From contig JBAIAA010000412.1 of NCBI GenBank assembly GCA_037893245.1, forward strand, positions 2,542,001 to 2,606,000: 64,000 bases of DNA, in the 5' to 3' direction. The notes beneath the pieces were generated by a model. The model saw only the letters and a list, made by a program, of their open reading frames with translations, did not search any database and was not told the origin of the DNA. Origin of the DNA: Crossaster papposus (Eukaryota > Echinodermata > Asteroidea > Velatida > Solasteridae). Made by a program: the position numbers and the translations under genes. Below, one piece after another: positions 21,901 to 34,020 of the stretch. Positions within the stretch are counted from its first letter, which is position 1. Every line of letters starts with the position of its first letter.

Positions 21901-24149
21901 ATCTGACAAAAGTTCAAATTCTATTAATTTCAGTCCCTGCCTGAAGTTCCGTGTGCATTGTTCTTGTGTGTACATTTCTCTGGGGCTCCAAAATCGTCAT
22001 CTCCACAAGGCGCCCATAAGAAAGCACACATCATCAGTAGAGAAGCTCATTAAAGTAAAAAAAAAAACTGCCCTGTGCAGACTCACATTTTCGATTCATT
22101 CCGAGCATGGTGGAGTGCGTCACTTCTCTCGTTGACGTCATGCTGGCCAGATGTTCTTTTTCTTCTAGGAGGGCGTCGGCCGGAAACTGGCAACGCCGAC
22201 CCACGTGAAATCCCTCGGGATAAAACGACCATTCCTCGTTTGATCTGAAATGCCGCCCTAAAAGTGAACCACAAGACATTAAGAAGAAGAGAAACAGGCA
22301 ACAGCCGTGTGTCTCGTCAGATTTTTTGGGTTACCCCAGCAGAATGTAGGGGCACTGATAACGAGACGATCCTATGCAAGTTTTCTAATCTGCAGCGGTA
22401 GTTTAAATGTAGGATACACCATATCGTTTAACTGACCTTTTCGAAGTTTAACAATCATGAATGCCAAGAAAAGCACGAAAAACAGCATTTGTTTTCAACC
22501 GGCGTCGAGCAGTTATTCTTATGTTATCTTTGTTTTTTTGCGATCGCCGTTCGGCCTTATACAATTCTATTTTTCGGAATTATTACAGGATATCTAGCGC
22601 ATCATTTTGCTGGATGCCTGGAATCATTATTAACTTTCAAATGAGTAAGATAGTTCTTAAAAATTCGGTAGTAAATATTTTTGATATCTGCAAATGATGC
22701 ATCCTACCTTTAAGTTCGATTGTAAATGGACTTCGAGTTTTCAAATGAGACAATTTTACAAATCAAGCCTACTTGACAACTTGACTCAAATTACCTTTAA
22801 CCAGTTCGCGCCGGAGGACGTATATACACGCAAAGTTTTCCCAAGATTCAAAACAGATGATGCATAAACACGTCACGAGCAAGGCCGAAAATGTCTGTCA
22901 GCAGCGAGCAAGGCTGGAAATGCGTAGGTGTACCCGGTACTATCGGCCTGAACCCGCCTCGGATCGAGTTTCATTAAAAATACTCCTGCGCCTCGGCTCG
23001 GTGATGTTAAAATAATCCCGGCGCAAACTGGTTAACCTTAGTACTTAGGTAACAATAATATTGCATCTATGACCCAGAGTTTGATTGCAATTAGACTTGC
23101 AACTTTGCAATTTTTCAAAACTTTAACCAACATGACATATGAATATGAACGAACGAACGGACGGACGGACTACATACAGAAACAGTGATTAAACATGAAT
23201 AGTCTCTTTCTGAACTTCGTTCAGGTGAGATAAAAACAATTCAGCTGCCATTTGAATGTTTTCTTTTAGTTTTAGTGCCTGGTGTCTTACATGGGAAGCA
23301 GCGGAGGGAAGGAAGTTTGTAATCCTCCCTTGGTTCGGGTTCGGTTGGGGCTGGGATGTATCGTAGCCGAGACGACCAGTCAGGACCCTCCCTAAACAAA
23401 CAAAAAACAAACGACAAGACAGGTTAAAGTTATTTTTACGAAAGCTACAGGACACAAGCTTAAACTTGGCGCTGTCCTTACATATAATAAATTTCCTTTT
23501 AAAGCACTGATTAAAAAAGCTAATTAAGTGTGTTTGATATACTGATGGCCCCCCAAAATAATTGTTTGTCGTCCTCGCACGCATATTCTTTTTTGCTGCT
23601 GCATCAAGTATATATTTTTTTAATTTATTACATTAAAAACCAACTGACCACAATTTGAATCATTTTCACATCGGCACTTTTCTCCCCATTGTAATTTTTC
23701 AATTTTTGTTTGTCTTTCAGAACATAGTATGCAGAAGTGGAGTATAATTATCATCATATGACACAACCCTAAAACAATGCGAAAAATTCTATACAAATAC
23801 GTCAAGCAACAATTTGTTTTTTAAATGTGCCTGCAACATTCGTATTTCAACAAAAATCTGGACGCGAAACTAAGTATATTTTTAATTGGCCTTTTATCTG
23901 TTAAATGCAATATGACTAAGCCTATTAAAATGATTAGTGTTTAGCTAGTTCGATTTCAAACGAGCAAGAAATTCTACAGAAATTCTTCCTTTTTTTCAGC
24001 TTTTTGAATTACAGTGTGAATTCTATGACAATGACATGGAACTAACTCTGAATATTTGACTTGAAGACAATGTGGGTGTGGTTGCCAGTCTGGTTGTGAC
24101 CCCTCCCCATGGGATAAGTAGCGACGCCCTCTCACTGTGGGTTTCTCAT
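18959..24149 (-). CDS. Predicted axonemal (cilium or sperm) protein, multi-exon, unnamed
   Basis: Assembled by frame and splice agreement on the minus strand: 24149-24136 (coding part of an exon starting at 24188), 23391-23291, 22257-22087, 21115-20989, 19946-19884 and 19097-18959. The phases agree throughout and give 204 residues from the internal ATG at 24149. An alternative first exon, 24669-24624 (MSLHVITEIGIPGRK), would need a weaker exon 2 donor, so the N-terminus is open. The protein is rich in Pro, Tyr, Trp, Phe and Arg with no domain I can name. It has an IPAPTEPEPREDYKLPSL segment, then GDKSYQASEYSPKFHKFG followed by TRPVVNF, a DTFVPLQELSPYP segment, and a basic helix ending ILDRWEPALPLGLPFG. 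Short elements of this sort are typical of microtubule inner proteins of cilia and sperm tails. SPMIP8 (TEPP) is one candidate, but I could not confirm this. It is convergent with CHAF1B. Confidence 0.65.
19396..19632 (+). mobile_element. TTAA-flanked MITE, family A, copy 4
   Basis: TTAA lies at both ends, with termini CCAGTTCGCACCGG and CCGGCACGAACTGG. The left and right termini carry the matching compensatory change (CGCACC / GGCACG) only in part. It sits in the last intron of the minus-strand gene. Confidence 0.9.
20899..20970 (-). other. tRNA-like sequence, minus strand
   Basis: On the minus strand it reads TATAGCTCAGTCGGTAGAGC (A box and D arm), then a B box GGTTCGATTTG preceded by a duplicated GGTTCGC. 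The anticodon stem is not convincingly paired and there is no good acceptor stem. A tRNA pseudogene or SINE head is more likely than a working tRNA. It lies 19 bp beyond exon 5 of the minus-strand gene, inside the next intron. Confidence 0.5.
21299..21751 (+). mobile_element. TTAA-flanked element with telomere-like ends, family D
   Basis: It begins TTAACCCTAACCCTACC and ends GGGGGTTAGGGTTAA, with TTAA at both boundaries. The interior is rich in TAGTA and AGTACT motifs and differs from family C, although the termini are alike. It lies in an intron of the minus-strand gene. No coding capacity. Confidence 0.7.
22403..22713 (+). mobile_element. TTAA-flanked MITE, family B, copy 2
   Basis: TTAA at both ends, with termini ATGTAGGATACACCAT and ATGATGCATCCTACCT. 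It is shorter than the other two full copies through loss of left-internal sequence. It lies upstream of exon 4 in an intron of the minus-strand gene. Confidence 0.85.
22797..23035 (+). mobile_element. TTAA-flanked MITE, family A, copy 5
   Basis: TTAA at both ends, termini CCAGTTCGCGCCGG and CCGGCGCAAACTGG. It lies 84 bp after the family B copy at 22403, in the same intron. Confidence 0.9.
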
Positions 24150-24240
24150 CACGTCCCCGTCTCTCTGCAAAGTGGCGTCTCTCACGTTCTGCAGATATAA
24201 ACAAGTTCCATGTTTATATTCATTATTTCTTAGCCAAATA

Positions 24241-24378
24241 TAGACCGAGTTACTGGCCTCTAGTTATCGCTTTTTTAACATTTGGACATCATCTGGCACT
24301 ATCTAGTACTAGGCAACTAGCGCCAGATGATGTCCAAATGTTAAAAAAGCGATAACTAGAGGCCAGTAACTCGGTCTA
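24241..24378. repeat. Perfect 57-bp inverted repeat (hairpin)
   Basis: 24241-24297 and 24322-24378 are exact reverse complements, separated by a 24-base spacer. The arms start TAGACCGAGTTACTGGCC and end CATCATCTGGC. The flanks do not match. A perfect stem of this length is much less decayed than the other foldback elements in the window. It lies within the 5' part of the minus-strand gene, between exon 2 and the candidate first exon. Confidence 0.97.
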
Positions 24379-25597
24379 GTTACTAACTTATTTCTTTGCA
24401 AGATGTAATTACAAATTCCAATGTTACTCTAGTCTTGCTCCAAAAACTGAATTTTTACTAGGCTATCGCATCAGTTATATATTTTTCAATTCTGGGTGAC
24501 AAATGTACGCATAAATGCGATTTGAAAAATCGATCAACTTTAAACGCAATTTTCGCAAAACTTGTCTTAGTTTTGCAGACGTGCGTGGCCAGTTTGCATC
24601 AAATGAACCAAAACCAGTCCTACCTTTTCGTCCTGGTATCCCTATCTCAGTGATGACATGCAACGACATTTTGTTTCCAGTCAGACCAGCAATCTAACGT
24701 TGTTGTAATTCACTTATTGCAATTGTTTGTAACTTTACATTTACAATGCAAAACAAATCAACAACTTCGTGACTTTCTTGTCAATGTTTGTGTGTACATT
24801 GACATAACAATTGCCGAAAGAGGGCGCTTGTCTTTACTGCCGTTGCTTAGTTACCCGGGATGAGAAATAACGTGTAGTTCGTAACAATAATTACATGTAT
24901 ACCGATATTCTTATTTAGCTTTTCATATTTTACTTGCGAATGTACTCGGCTTAGATTTAAACTTTCCATTGCTACTTCATGGGAAACACTCATTTTATTC
25001 AAGTGCTGAAAACAGTGTACCGGCCAAAATAGGCCTTTTGCGTTGTCGCATGAGGGCGCTTTAAGGCGCCAGTTTTTGGAACCAACACCACGGCAGCGAC
25101 ATCATGATATTGAAGTAGTTTTGTAAGTGTCCTTCTATCTAAACAAAAATAATTAAATATACAAAATATGAATTTTTGAGCTGTAGGAATGTGTAAATTG
25201 TCCTATTGGCCATATTTTGCGTGACCTGTTAACTAGAGGTCACCAGTTCCGCACCACCCCCCTCCCCCTCCCCCAAACACCACCATTTTCAAAGGTGTTC
25301 CGCCACTGCGTGACGTATTCTTAAATAAGGTTATCTGATCAAATACGTCGCTGTTAGCATATGCCTCGTAACGACATGCGTTGTAAGCGTGCGAGTAAGC
25401 ACACGCATTACGCACCACAGTCCCCAGGATAGACTCGAACCCACAACCTATAGAATGACCAACAGGCCACGAATTAAATTAAATTGTCCAGACCACGAGT
25501 CTACGCCACTCCATTAAGATGCTTTTTTCGTTTTCTAAAAGCATTATTCCGACATTGTGTCCTGGACGTAAACAGTTACGTAGATAATAGAGCATCA

Positions 25598-25804
25598 GGG
25601 GCCAATTTCATAGAGCTGCTAAGCACAAAATTTTGCTTAGCATGACAATTTGTCCTTGGCAAAAACAAGGTTACAGACCAAATTTTCACGTGATCTTTAT
25701 TGTTCTGGATTGATAATTTTGGCTGGTAACCCGTTTTTAATGAGCAAGACTTTTTTGTGCTTTGAGCAAATTTTTGTGCTTATCAGCTCTATGAAATTGG
25801 CCCC
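25598..25804. mobile_element. Foldback MITE, family E, copy 1
   Basis: The termini are inverted repeats GGGGCCAATTTCATAGAGC and its near complement ending ATGAAATTGGCCCC. Inside, TTAGCATGACAATTTGTCC and CTGGTAACC segments recur in the copies at 43837, 51988, 59643 and 61286. The 144-residue ORF that starts inside it is not a gene. Confidence 0.85.
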
Positions 25805-26494
25805 AGTTCGCTTCATCCTCCTCCTCCAGCACCACTGTATGATCCTACAAACTATAAGTTGTGCAGACAGAGAATTTAGAAAACCCGAGATCAATACCAC
25901 GTTCAGGGCTTTCCATAAGACCCGCACGTCTAAAGCGCTCATTGGAGAATCATTTCAATATTGCAAAGACTTGACTGTTAGGTACGTAATTACGCCATCA
26001 CATAAACCTTCAAATAAACCGAAGTATATACAGTTCTTGCTAATGGACGGCTACGCGTGCGGCTGCCGTACTCCTAATCCGTAATGGGAGTATCAATCAG
26101 GCCATCAATCGATGCTGTTTCAGCGACCTTAATACTGCGTTATTTGTCGCATAATTGGTGCTAAATGGCCCTTCTAACTTGACGTGGCAGAAGGGGGTGA
26201 TCGTAACTAATCGGTCTTTGTGGTCGCCACCGCGGTCTGTCGTAGTTGCAGTAGGCCCTATCCTCCTGTAGCCCTCTCGACTTTGTGCTTCCGTGATACG
26301 AATAACGTTTTTTTTTATAGAAGCATGCATCGATACCCGTCCTCAGTAAAAACCGGAAGTCGGAAGTGTATTTCACGAAGATTGAAACGAAAGCGAAGTA
26401 AAGTGAAACGAAAGCTTATTGTTTTACAGAGCTCCAGTCATCTTGGGTTATGATGTAGAATATACGGTGGCTCTGCTGCCACCAAGAGGTAAGA

Positions 26495-26715
26495 TAGGCC
26501 TAAATCTCTGTTTCGTCTTCGGCTTCGGCTTCTCACTGAGAAGCAAATAGAAATGAAAGCTAATAGAAATATGCTAACTGAAGGGTTCATATTCATTGAT
26601 TTAATGTTTCTAAAGCATAACATGCATCACCTATATTGGCTGGAAGTCTCGCAGTTAGGAGCCTAAAATCGCCTTAATTTAAGCCAAAGACGAAGACCAA
26701 ACCAGTGATTCGAAA
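26495..26715 (-). mobile_element. Fragment of foldback family H
   Basis: It contains, in reverse orientation, the internal segments TTTCATTTCTATTTGCTTCTC and GATATGAACC-like sequence shared with the copies at 41383, 52561 and 53267. Its boundaries are approximate. Confidence 0.5.
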
Positions 26716-27855
26716 ATGTTGTTCGATTGTTGTTTGTTTGATATGCTGGTCAGCCTACGTCGGAAAGAATAGGGAAATCTTTAATACTTTCATTGTATGA
26801 TGTGTAAACAATTTGGAACCAACTAGTTGCCTGACAGGTTACAAGATGAAACCTTACTACAGAGCTCAAGGATGGTGATTCGCCAATCAAGCGTGACGCT
26901 AACAAAGCGTATAGAGACACGCCATGGCCCAGTTTCGGCCGATCTCGGGACAACATCAATCACTATCAGCTCGACGCTTCTCCTTTCCCTTTCTGATAAA
27001 ATCAAAGAGAAAACCGATTTAGGGCTGTACTTTTGTTTCCCCTGGGGGTTAACTGCCCTTCCCGACACCCTATCATCCTTTTTTTTTTAATGGAACGGTT
27101 GATGATGCCAATTCCTCCCCGGTGCCCCGCTACGCCACCCAGCCCTAACCCCTCTCCCGTCCAACACCAATCTAGCTTGACGAAGTAGTACCTCTTACCA
27201 AAGTGACACTGTCCACTACTCAGGGACAACTCCACTCACCCTAGCTATCTGCTTGTTTGCGTACCGTACCCCTTCTCTAATTATCCTTGAGGGCTATTTC
27301 TTTTTTCGGCGTGCCGCTTATACAAATAAATACGAGTTTTCTCGCCCGTTCAGAAGCGGCGCTCGCGTTGCCGGACAAAAACACCTTCAAAGAAGCTAGC
27401 CAGATGGCGCAACGCGTTCTTGGCCACCCCGCGACCGGGCAAATCGGCTCGTCCATCGGCCGGCCTCGGCTTGTTCCTCTCTGGTACGATCCGGCATGTG
27501 CCGGTTGTCGCTTCCTTTTTACGGGCCGGACCACATTCGACTTAACTCATCCTGTTCTTTCTAAATTACCAGGCATGTTTGGTGATGCATGCTTGGATGA
27601 TTTTCACTTCAAAGCAAACCCTACGGCTGTTATTTTTTTAAGAACAAAAAAATGACCCAGATTGATAAAATCGCTCCGTGCCTAAATTCGGCACGGACAC
27701 AGAAATGTGAAGCTCAATTTTAATAAGTCCGACACTTTGATCTAAAAAAAGAAAGAAAAGGAAATCAGATTTCTTATCCTTTGTCCATTGTAAGATATTC
27801 GCAACACAATTAATTTAAATCTTTGTCTATTTTGTTTTCGAGAGACATAGGCCTA

Positions 27856-27965
27856 GTCCGAATTACTTGGCTGCGGCTTGATGTTTAATACACACTGTGG
27901 TAGTGGCTGCAACAACTTATCATTGACTTGTGCGTAATATCTAGCCACAGCCAAGTAATTCAGAC
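27856..27965. repeat. Short palindromic repeat
   Basis: Inverted ends read TCCGAATTACTTGGCTG on the left and CAGCCAAGTAATTCAGA on the right, with a loop of about 65 bases. A single copy was seen, with MITE-like structure. Confidence 0.7.
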
Positions 27966-28299
27966 ATGGCTTAGAGACAGAGAGATTGAGAGAGGGCACG
28001 CAGTTGGCCTTTTAGTGCCGATTGTTGACACGGCTCATATCGTCTGAACACGTACGCGTGTGGCATGTGTTTTAGACAAAACAATTGAATGTTGCAGTTC
28101 TATCAACGGTTTAAATGTGACCTCCAAAATCCTGCCGCACCGCACGGCCAGTTGCTGCTTGTCAGCAAAAGATCGACCCAAATGAAAAATGTCCCTTCTT
28201 TTTTCAAAATGACAACACTGTTTTCGTGTCTATACTACGAACGTAATTTGCACCCAAAAAAATGATGAAACTTTCATGGATTTAAAGGCATCGTTTAGC

Positions 28300-28542
28300 A
28301 GGGTTGTAGTCGAGTCCCTGCAAGTCCTTTCACAAGTCATTTTGTGAAGCCAGTCACAAGTCCCTTCATAACGGCAGTCACAAGTAACTGGATGAACAAT
28401 GACAAAGGAATGCCTTTGTCAAAGCTGATTTGAATAGCTTGTGATTTTAATTGGAACTGAAAGACTTGTGATGGACTTGCAGGGACTTACAGGGACTTAC
28501 AGGGACTCGCAGGGACTTGTGATGGACTCGACTACATCCCTG
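28300..28542. mobile_element. Foldback element, family F, copy 3
   Basis: It begins AGGGTTGTAGTCGAGTCCC and ends in its near complement ATGGACTCGACTACATCCC. Near the right end a 10-bp motif, AGGGACTTAC, is repeated several times. It is the longest of the three copies. Confidence 0.75.
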
Positions 28543-30608
28543 TCGTTTAGAGATACGAAAACAGAGCAGGCGCCATGTAGAAGATCGTAGTTAACCAACT
28601 TCTCAGGATGGTCATGTTCAACCATCGAAATGTTCCCCACCCCGGAGACATAAATCGTTATATCCTTGATTTTTTTGTAGCGGACAAATGGGCAAATACA
28701 CTCTTAGTCTTATCACTGTCTGAAGTGGATACATTAAATTCTGCGGGTACATTATGTACATCTGCACAAAATGCAGGCATGAGATTGGATAATGTTGACA
28801 CTATGATCGCACTGTGCATGTACGCCCTAAATGTACCAATCCAAGTTACTGCTGGTATGTTGCTATACATTTCCTGTAGGTGTGTTTATAGACATTTTGG
28901 TCAAATTATTGATATATATATAGGATATGTATGTTATCTTTTACTGTTTGTTCGCAAATATTAGTATTATTTTGAATTGTGCAGGGTCGTTGCGATGTTT
29001 TTGTTTCGATTAACAAAGCTAAAACGGTTAATATTTGAATCAGTACTTGTCGTTGTTTACAGAAACCAACGAAAATTGATCGGAGCTTTTATTGCTTTGG
29101 GACGATCTTATATTAATCTTCAACGTGTCAATGTGTCGTTGCGATGTTCGCAATGTGTATTCCGTGCACGATGCGTCCTCGCCGACTGCAGGTTTTGCTA
29201 TTTTTATTACAGTGACAATGGAAGTTTTAACTGTGGCGTCGGATGGAAGGGGTCTATAGGTAGCCCATGTGGACATCTATTTAAACATAAAATCTGCATT
29301 TAAGTTTTCTCGCTGCAACTATTTCGCAGGAGGTTTCCACTCGTTCTCGGTGCAACAACAAAATCTAACTATTATTAGCTAGAAAAACGACTTTTAATAA
29401 CTCGCAAACGTGTGTTTTGACTTGAGGCATACTATGTTTTGTAGAGAAAAGGGAGAATTTTAAGGAATGTTTTACTCTCGAACATTTTGCATGCTTTCGT
29501 TCCGTGTCTTTAGTCTTTGCTTTTTCTCAAAGTTTGAGAACGAGAAATAGGGTATTGGATAAAGTGGGTTGAAGACTAGAGTGAATTCAAAGGCGACCAA
29601 TGGGAACGACAGTTGCAAAACTATCCCACCAATTGCTATAAACGGCCAATATGCTCTCCATCCACCGGCTAACCGGGCCCTAAACATCAGAAGTAGGTCT
29701 GTCCAGATGAGGGTGCCCATGTGCGCCCTGCATCGTCGACAGATGGCTGCGAGTACGAGAGTTTTTTTTGGGAGTCTGTAGGCAAAAGTACTCCTGTAAT
29801 CGACTTTTCGATGGCATGCAAACGGGACAGTTGGAGTTTTGGACCAATAAACCAGTTCACAGCTAGAAAAAAGGAAAAAAAGTTATGGGTGTGTGCCACT
29901 TTGGTGAATATGCGGTGTGTATTTGTAATATAGGCGCGGACTTGACTGAAGCGGGGCTGCCGGGTTGATGTAGTGGGTGATTATTGATGATTGTCCCGTC
30001 GGTTTGCCTCGTTTTATCTCTCGGTGACTGATGGCGAAGATGGATCCTTAGCGGGGAAGGAAGAAAACTTTCACACGAGAGGTGATAAGTGGTCGAATCC
30101 AGGGGGAGGGTTGCATAGGGAGCAAGTTTGACTCTTAACACAGGGAGAAAACGATGTTTTCGTTTCGGTTTGGAATTTGAAAATGGCGGATTGGTACGGC
30201 ACCAAAGCGAGGCTGGCTTTCCAAAAACAAAGCCTTTTCGTGTTGAATCTACTAATAATTGATTCTACCGGGCCGAGGCTTACTAGCGGGGCCGTGCAAA
30301 GGGCCAAAATCACGGGAGGCGAGAGAGTGGGTCAACGGCGCCAAATGTAGTGCAGTATGGTATCCCTGTAGAAACATAATCGAGATTCTTTCGAATTGGA
30401 TCGCGCCTCAAGTAGAAAATAAATGTTCTTTCCACAATTTCTCAGCATTGTGAGTCGGCATCTAATTAAAGTCCTAATAAACTTTATTTTCAAACTCCAG
30501 TGACCTGTATCTCTGAGATTTAAGATTTTCTCAGATACGGAAATATTTCTTTGTTTCCAATTGGCTAATTGTTTCTTTAAGTGGTCGGGCTCAGTAGGCC
30601 CTTTTTTG

Positions 30609-30609
<1 letters not shown>

Positions 30610-30641
<32 letters not shown>

Positions 30642-30673
30642 GGTGGTGAGGGGGGGGGGGGGGGGGGGGGGGT
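30610..30673 (+). repeat. Poly-G tract
   Basis: About 60 bases of G are broken only by TGGTGGTGA near the middle. Length may be unreliable in an assembly. Other G or C homopolymers of this kind lie at about 31688-31703, 36193-36203, 36385-36401 and 36639-36690. Confidence 0.9.
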
Positions 30674-33600
30674 CTTTTTTATGACCAGGTTGATTTACTC
30701 CTGATTCTCAAGCAGGTTATGCGAATCAAACGGAACCCACACCCTGAACCTGTTTGTCGTGTGAATGAAACACCTTGAACATAATGATATCTGGGGCAAT
30801 TGATTCGTTTTGGGGTAATTGGGAGTAACAACACAATGAGCTATGTGTCCCCGCAGCAGATATGGATGACATTCGGTCCAAAAATTACCACCGACTAAAA
30901 ATGACGCTTCGTGTGTGTGCGTGTATGCAACATACAAGCAAGCCTTGTGGATCGACACAGTGGCATACCGGCTGTATATACCACTTCGTCGGAGTTTTTA
31001 AAATGAATTGAAGTTCGAGAGATGCGTCCCTTGTTTATGCTACTTTTGTTGTGTTGTGTTCTATACAGATGTGGAACTAGCAAGTTCTGGTCCATTTTGT
31101 TTTTTTATGGTTTTGGTCCGAAGGGCTTCACATCTGTTTTGTTTTCTTCCATTCTTTCAATTCAGACGCACTGAATGGTCGGTTTGAAAGGAAGTAGCCC
31201 TTCTGTCGCCTAAATTGGTGTCCCAAACCAACCACTGTTTGAACACGTACATTGCCGTCCAACTCACTGATTGCATTTTTAGATTTTTTTTAAATTTTAT
31301 TCCCACTCTCCTAAATTTCCCCAAAGCGCAAACTGTATCCAGTCTTTCATTTTCACCCCCCCCCCCCTTCCCCTCTTCCATCTCTGTGTCTTTAAAGGAA
31401 CCCCACTTTTTTTCGGTGGAACCTGTTCTCATCGAATTGATTGTCCGCTCAAGACCCCCGTTCGGCTAGACAGATTGCAGGTCTGTTCTTTCGCTCTTTG
31501 TCCTAAATTTTATCCAATTCCGTGTTTCGGAAAAAGAAAGAAAAAAAATTACCCATTTTTCTTCTCTGATGCCGGTGCAGGCTGCGTCTACGAGATTGAT
31601 GGGGCAAAAAGCACAGATTTTGTGTACTAACAGGTTATTTGCCGGGTCGCTCGCCCGTACACTTAATGTAACGTATTAAGTAACTTAGGGGGGGGGGGGG
31701 GGGTGGGCGCCTAGCTCTCGCTGTATATAGCGCCCGGTCCTCCTCGCGTATCTGTCCATAGCACCGCAATCCGGGATGTGTGGGAATTTTCTTCAATAGA
31801 AACACATGTTGACTGATGCTCACAAAAGCCGCACAATGGCGCGTGCGCCGCGCACAATGACGTGCAAACAAGACGGCATTTTGCTTTTAGTCGCCCTGTC
31901 GTGCTAGCGGGGCCCGCGTCGTGCACTGGCACTATAGGGCAGACCCCCGCACCCGCACCCGTACCGCGCCCGTACCGCGCCGGGAAACTGTAGCTACACA
32001 CTCGCTGCTACAGCCCCGGCCCACTGTCTGACACCGATTGTTTTAGCCCAGGCAAAACTGTTTTATATGCAAGATTAATATTCGTTTTATACAAAAGCTA
32101 GGCTCCCGTTTGCTCTGCCTAGCGATCCAGGCATGTGATCAACAAAAGGCCCGGTCATTTTTTTTTCCTCAGAGCGTTAAAAAAAAAAAAAAAAATACAT
32201 GCGAACTACAGACGCGTCAGACGGACAAAATTAACCTAAACACGAATCAACGAAAGTTCGGCAGTTGTCCGTATGCACACTCTGACATGTCAGACAACAA
32301 TGGATGCACCTGTCTTACTAAATTATACGTCGCTGCACACTTCTTTTCCCTTTAACTTCACACTGAAATGATCGTCCGAAGCTTCGCCCCAAATCAGACA
32401 GAAGGTCTATAACATACACCATCTCTAATGTCTGGGAACCTGTGCTTAATATTGATTGTTTCGTGAGTACCGGTGCCCTAGTAGTCTGCACCAGCCTATA
32501 CTTAGATCTATTATCAAGCTTCTATATAAACCCAACTGGTATGGAAGCTATTAAACTTATAGGAAAGCCACGTTGGGGAACTTTTCTAAGATAATTTTGC
32601 TAGGGAAACAAAATCGCCACCAAAATTGAAACACACGAGACTTGTTAGCAGCCACACTACGTACATAAAACCAGTAGACCCAACGGCTTTATAACGGGGT
32701 CTGTGATAGCCACAACTTTTTTGTACAATTCTAAATTTTTGGGTTGTTCTTTCTACATATACGAACTAGGATCCCAAACTTTCTTTGTGTTCGCTGCACA
32801 CACGCGACGAAAACTTCCAGGCGCGGTTTCATATTTTTTCTCTCCTTTTTATATAAACCCCAGTGTGTATATGAAGCTTGCACCATGCCATTTTAATAGC
32901 TGGTTTTAGCAGCCAAAGAAACACGCTCCGAGCATTTAAACAAGTCAGCGGATTTAAAACCTATTCAGGTTTTTTTTCTTCCCGTTTTTGTTCTCTCCCC
33001 AACCAACCTCTTTCTCCCGGATCCCCCTCCCTACATCCCTCCCTCTCCCCTGCCAAGACTTGGGCGAGCGGATGATAGCTCTCCCGGTCCAAGCTTGCAA
33101 GAGCGTGCCTGCCAATATTTAGTCCCAGTGTTAGGTCCCCGACTCAAATTTCACTCATCTTAAAAAAACCAAACCCTCCAGCACTCCATTTCCCCCATCC
33201 CTTCCAAAAATATATCCATACCACTCATTCAGAAAAACTCCGCGACACACACATACCAAAAATTAAGCCCACTTTGGCAAAATGAGCTCAGATTGAATTG
33301 AAGTTTCCTGTCTTTACACAGACATTGGGGTCCAAACACCAATTATTCCACTTTGCCCCCTCTGTGTGCTTCCGACTCGCCCCCATTTCTTTTCTTCATT
33401 TTTAACAAACACGCTTTGTTAAGGGAAAAAAAAGTAGACAAAATTAAAAAAAAAAAAATATCTCCACCAGCCCTTAGGGAACCGGTATACATGCTGGACA
33501 GACGACCACGCCTCGCGTCCCGCAATCTAATTTTCTAATTTTGGCGGGAACCCCATTCCAGCCCCGTCCTTTTTCCTCTACCCCCCCTTTTTTTTTAAGG

Positions 33601-34020
33601 CGGTCTCACATCACACCACCAAAACCCCATTCACGGTTAATACAATGTCCATATGGATCACGTACTATTACTATGTCGTATATAAACGTGTCCTATATTT
33701 GCGAAAGCTGATGAACTTGTTCATTGAAAAATAATTTTGCACCGTATAGATTCTTTAATATTAGCCCCAGAGAAAATGTTACATCCCAGACCAACGGTTC
33801 TTTTTTTACAATAAAGCTTTCATTGATTGAATACAAATATGACAGTTCTATGTCAAGTTATCGTTTATGCAGTTCCCCGGAAGGTATTCTAAGGCGAGGA
33901 TCATTTACTAAATTGGGTCAGCGAAATCGTGCATCTGAAGCGTAAAAAGATGAATCGTAGAAATCTAACAAAACAAAATGCTACCTTCATTTGTCGATAT
34001 ACTTATCTGAATAATGTTAG

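Noticed and set aside
25650..26084. 144-residue plus-strand ORF
   Set aside because: Its first half is the family E foldback element, and the remainder has no recognised domain or splice context.
27287..27655. 122-residue plus-strand ORF in a GC-richer patch
   Set aside because: No recognised family, both strands are open through base composition, and there is no partner exon.
28608..28964. ORF with a plausible donor at about 28855 and an acceptor at about 28984
   Set aside because: Joining them gives only eight more residues before a stop; the product is unknown and no upstream exon fits.
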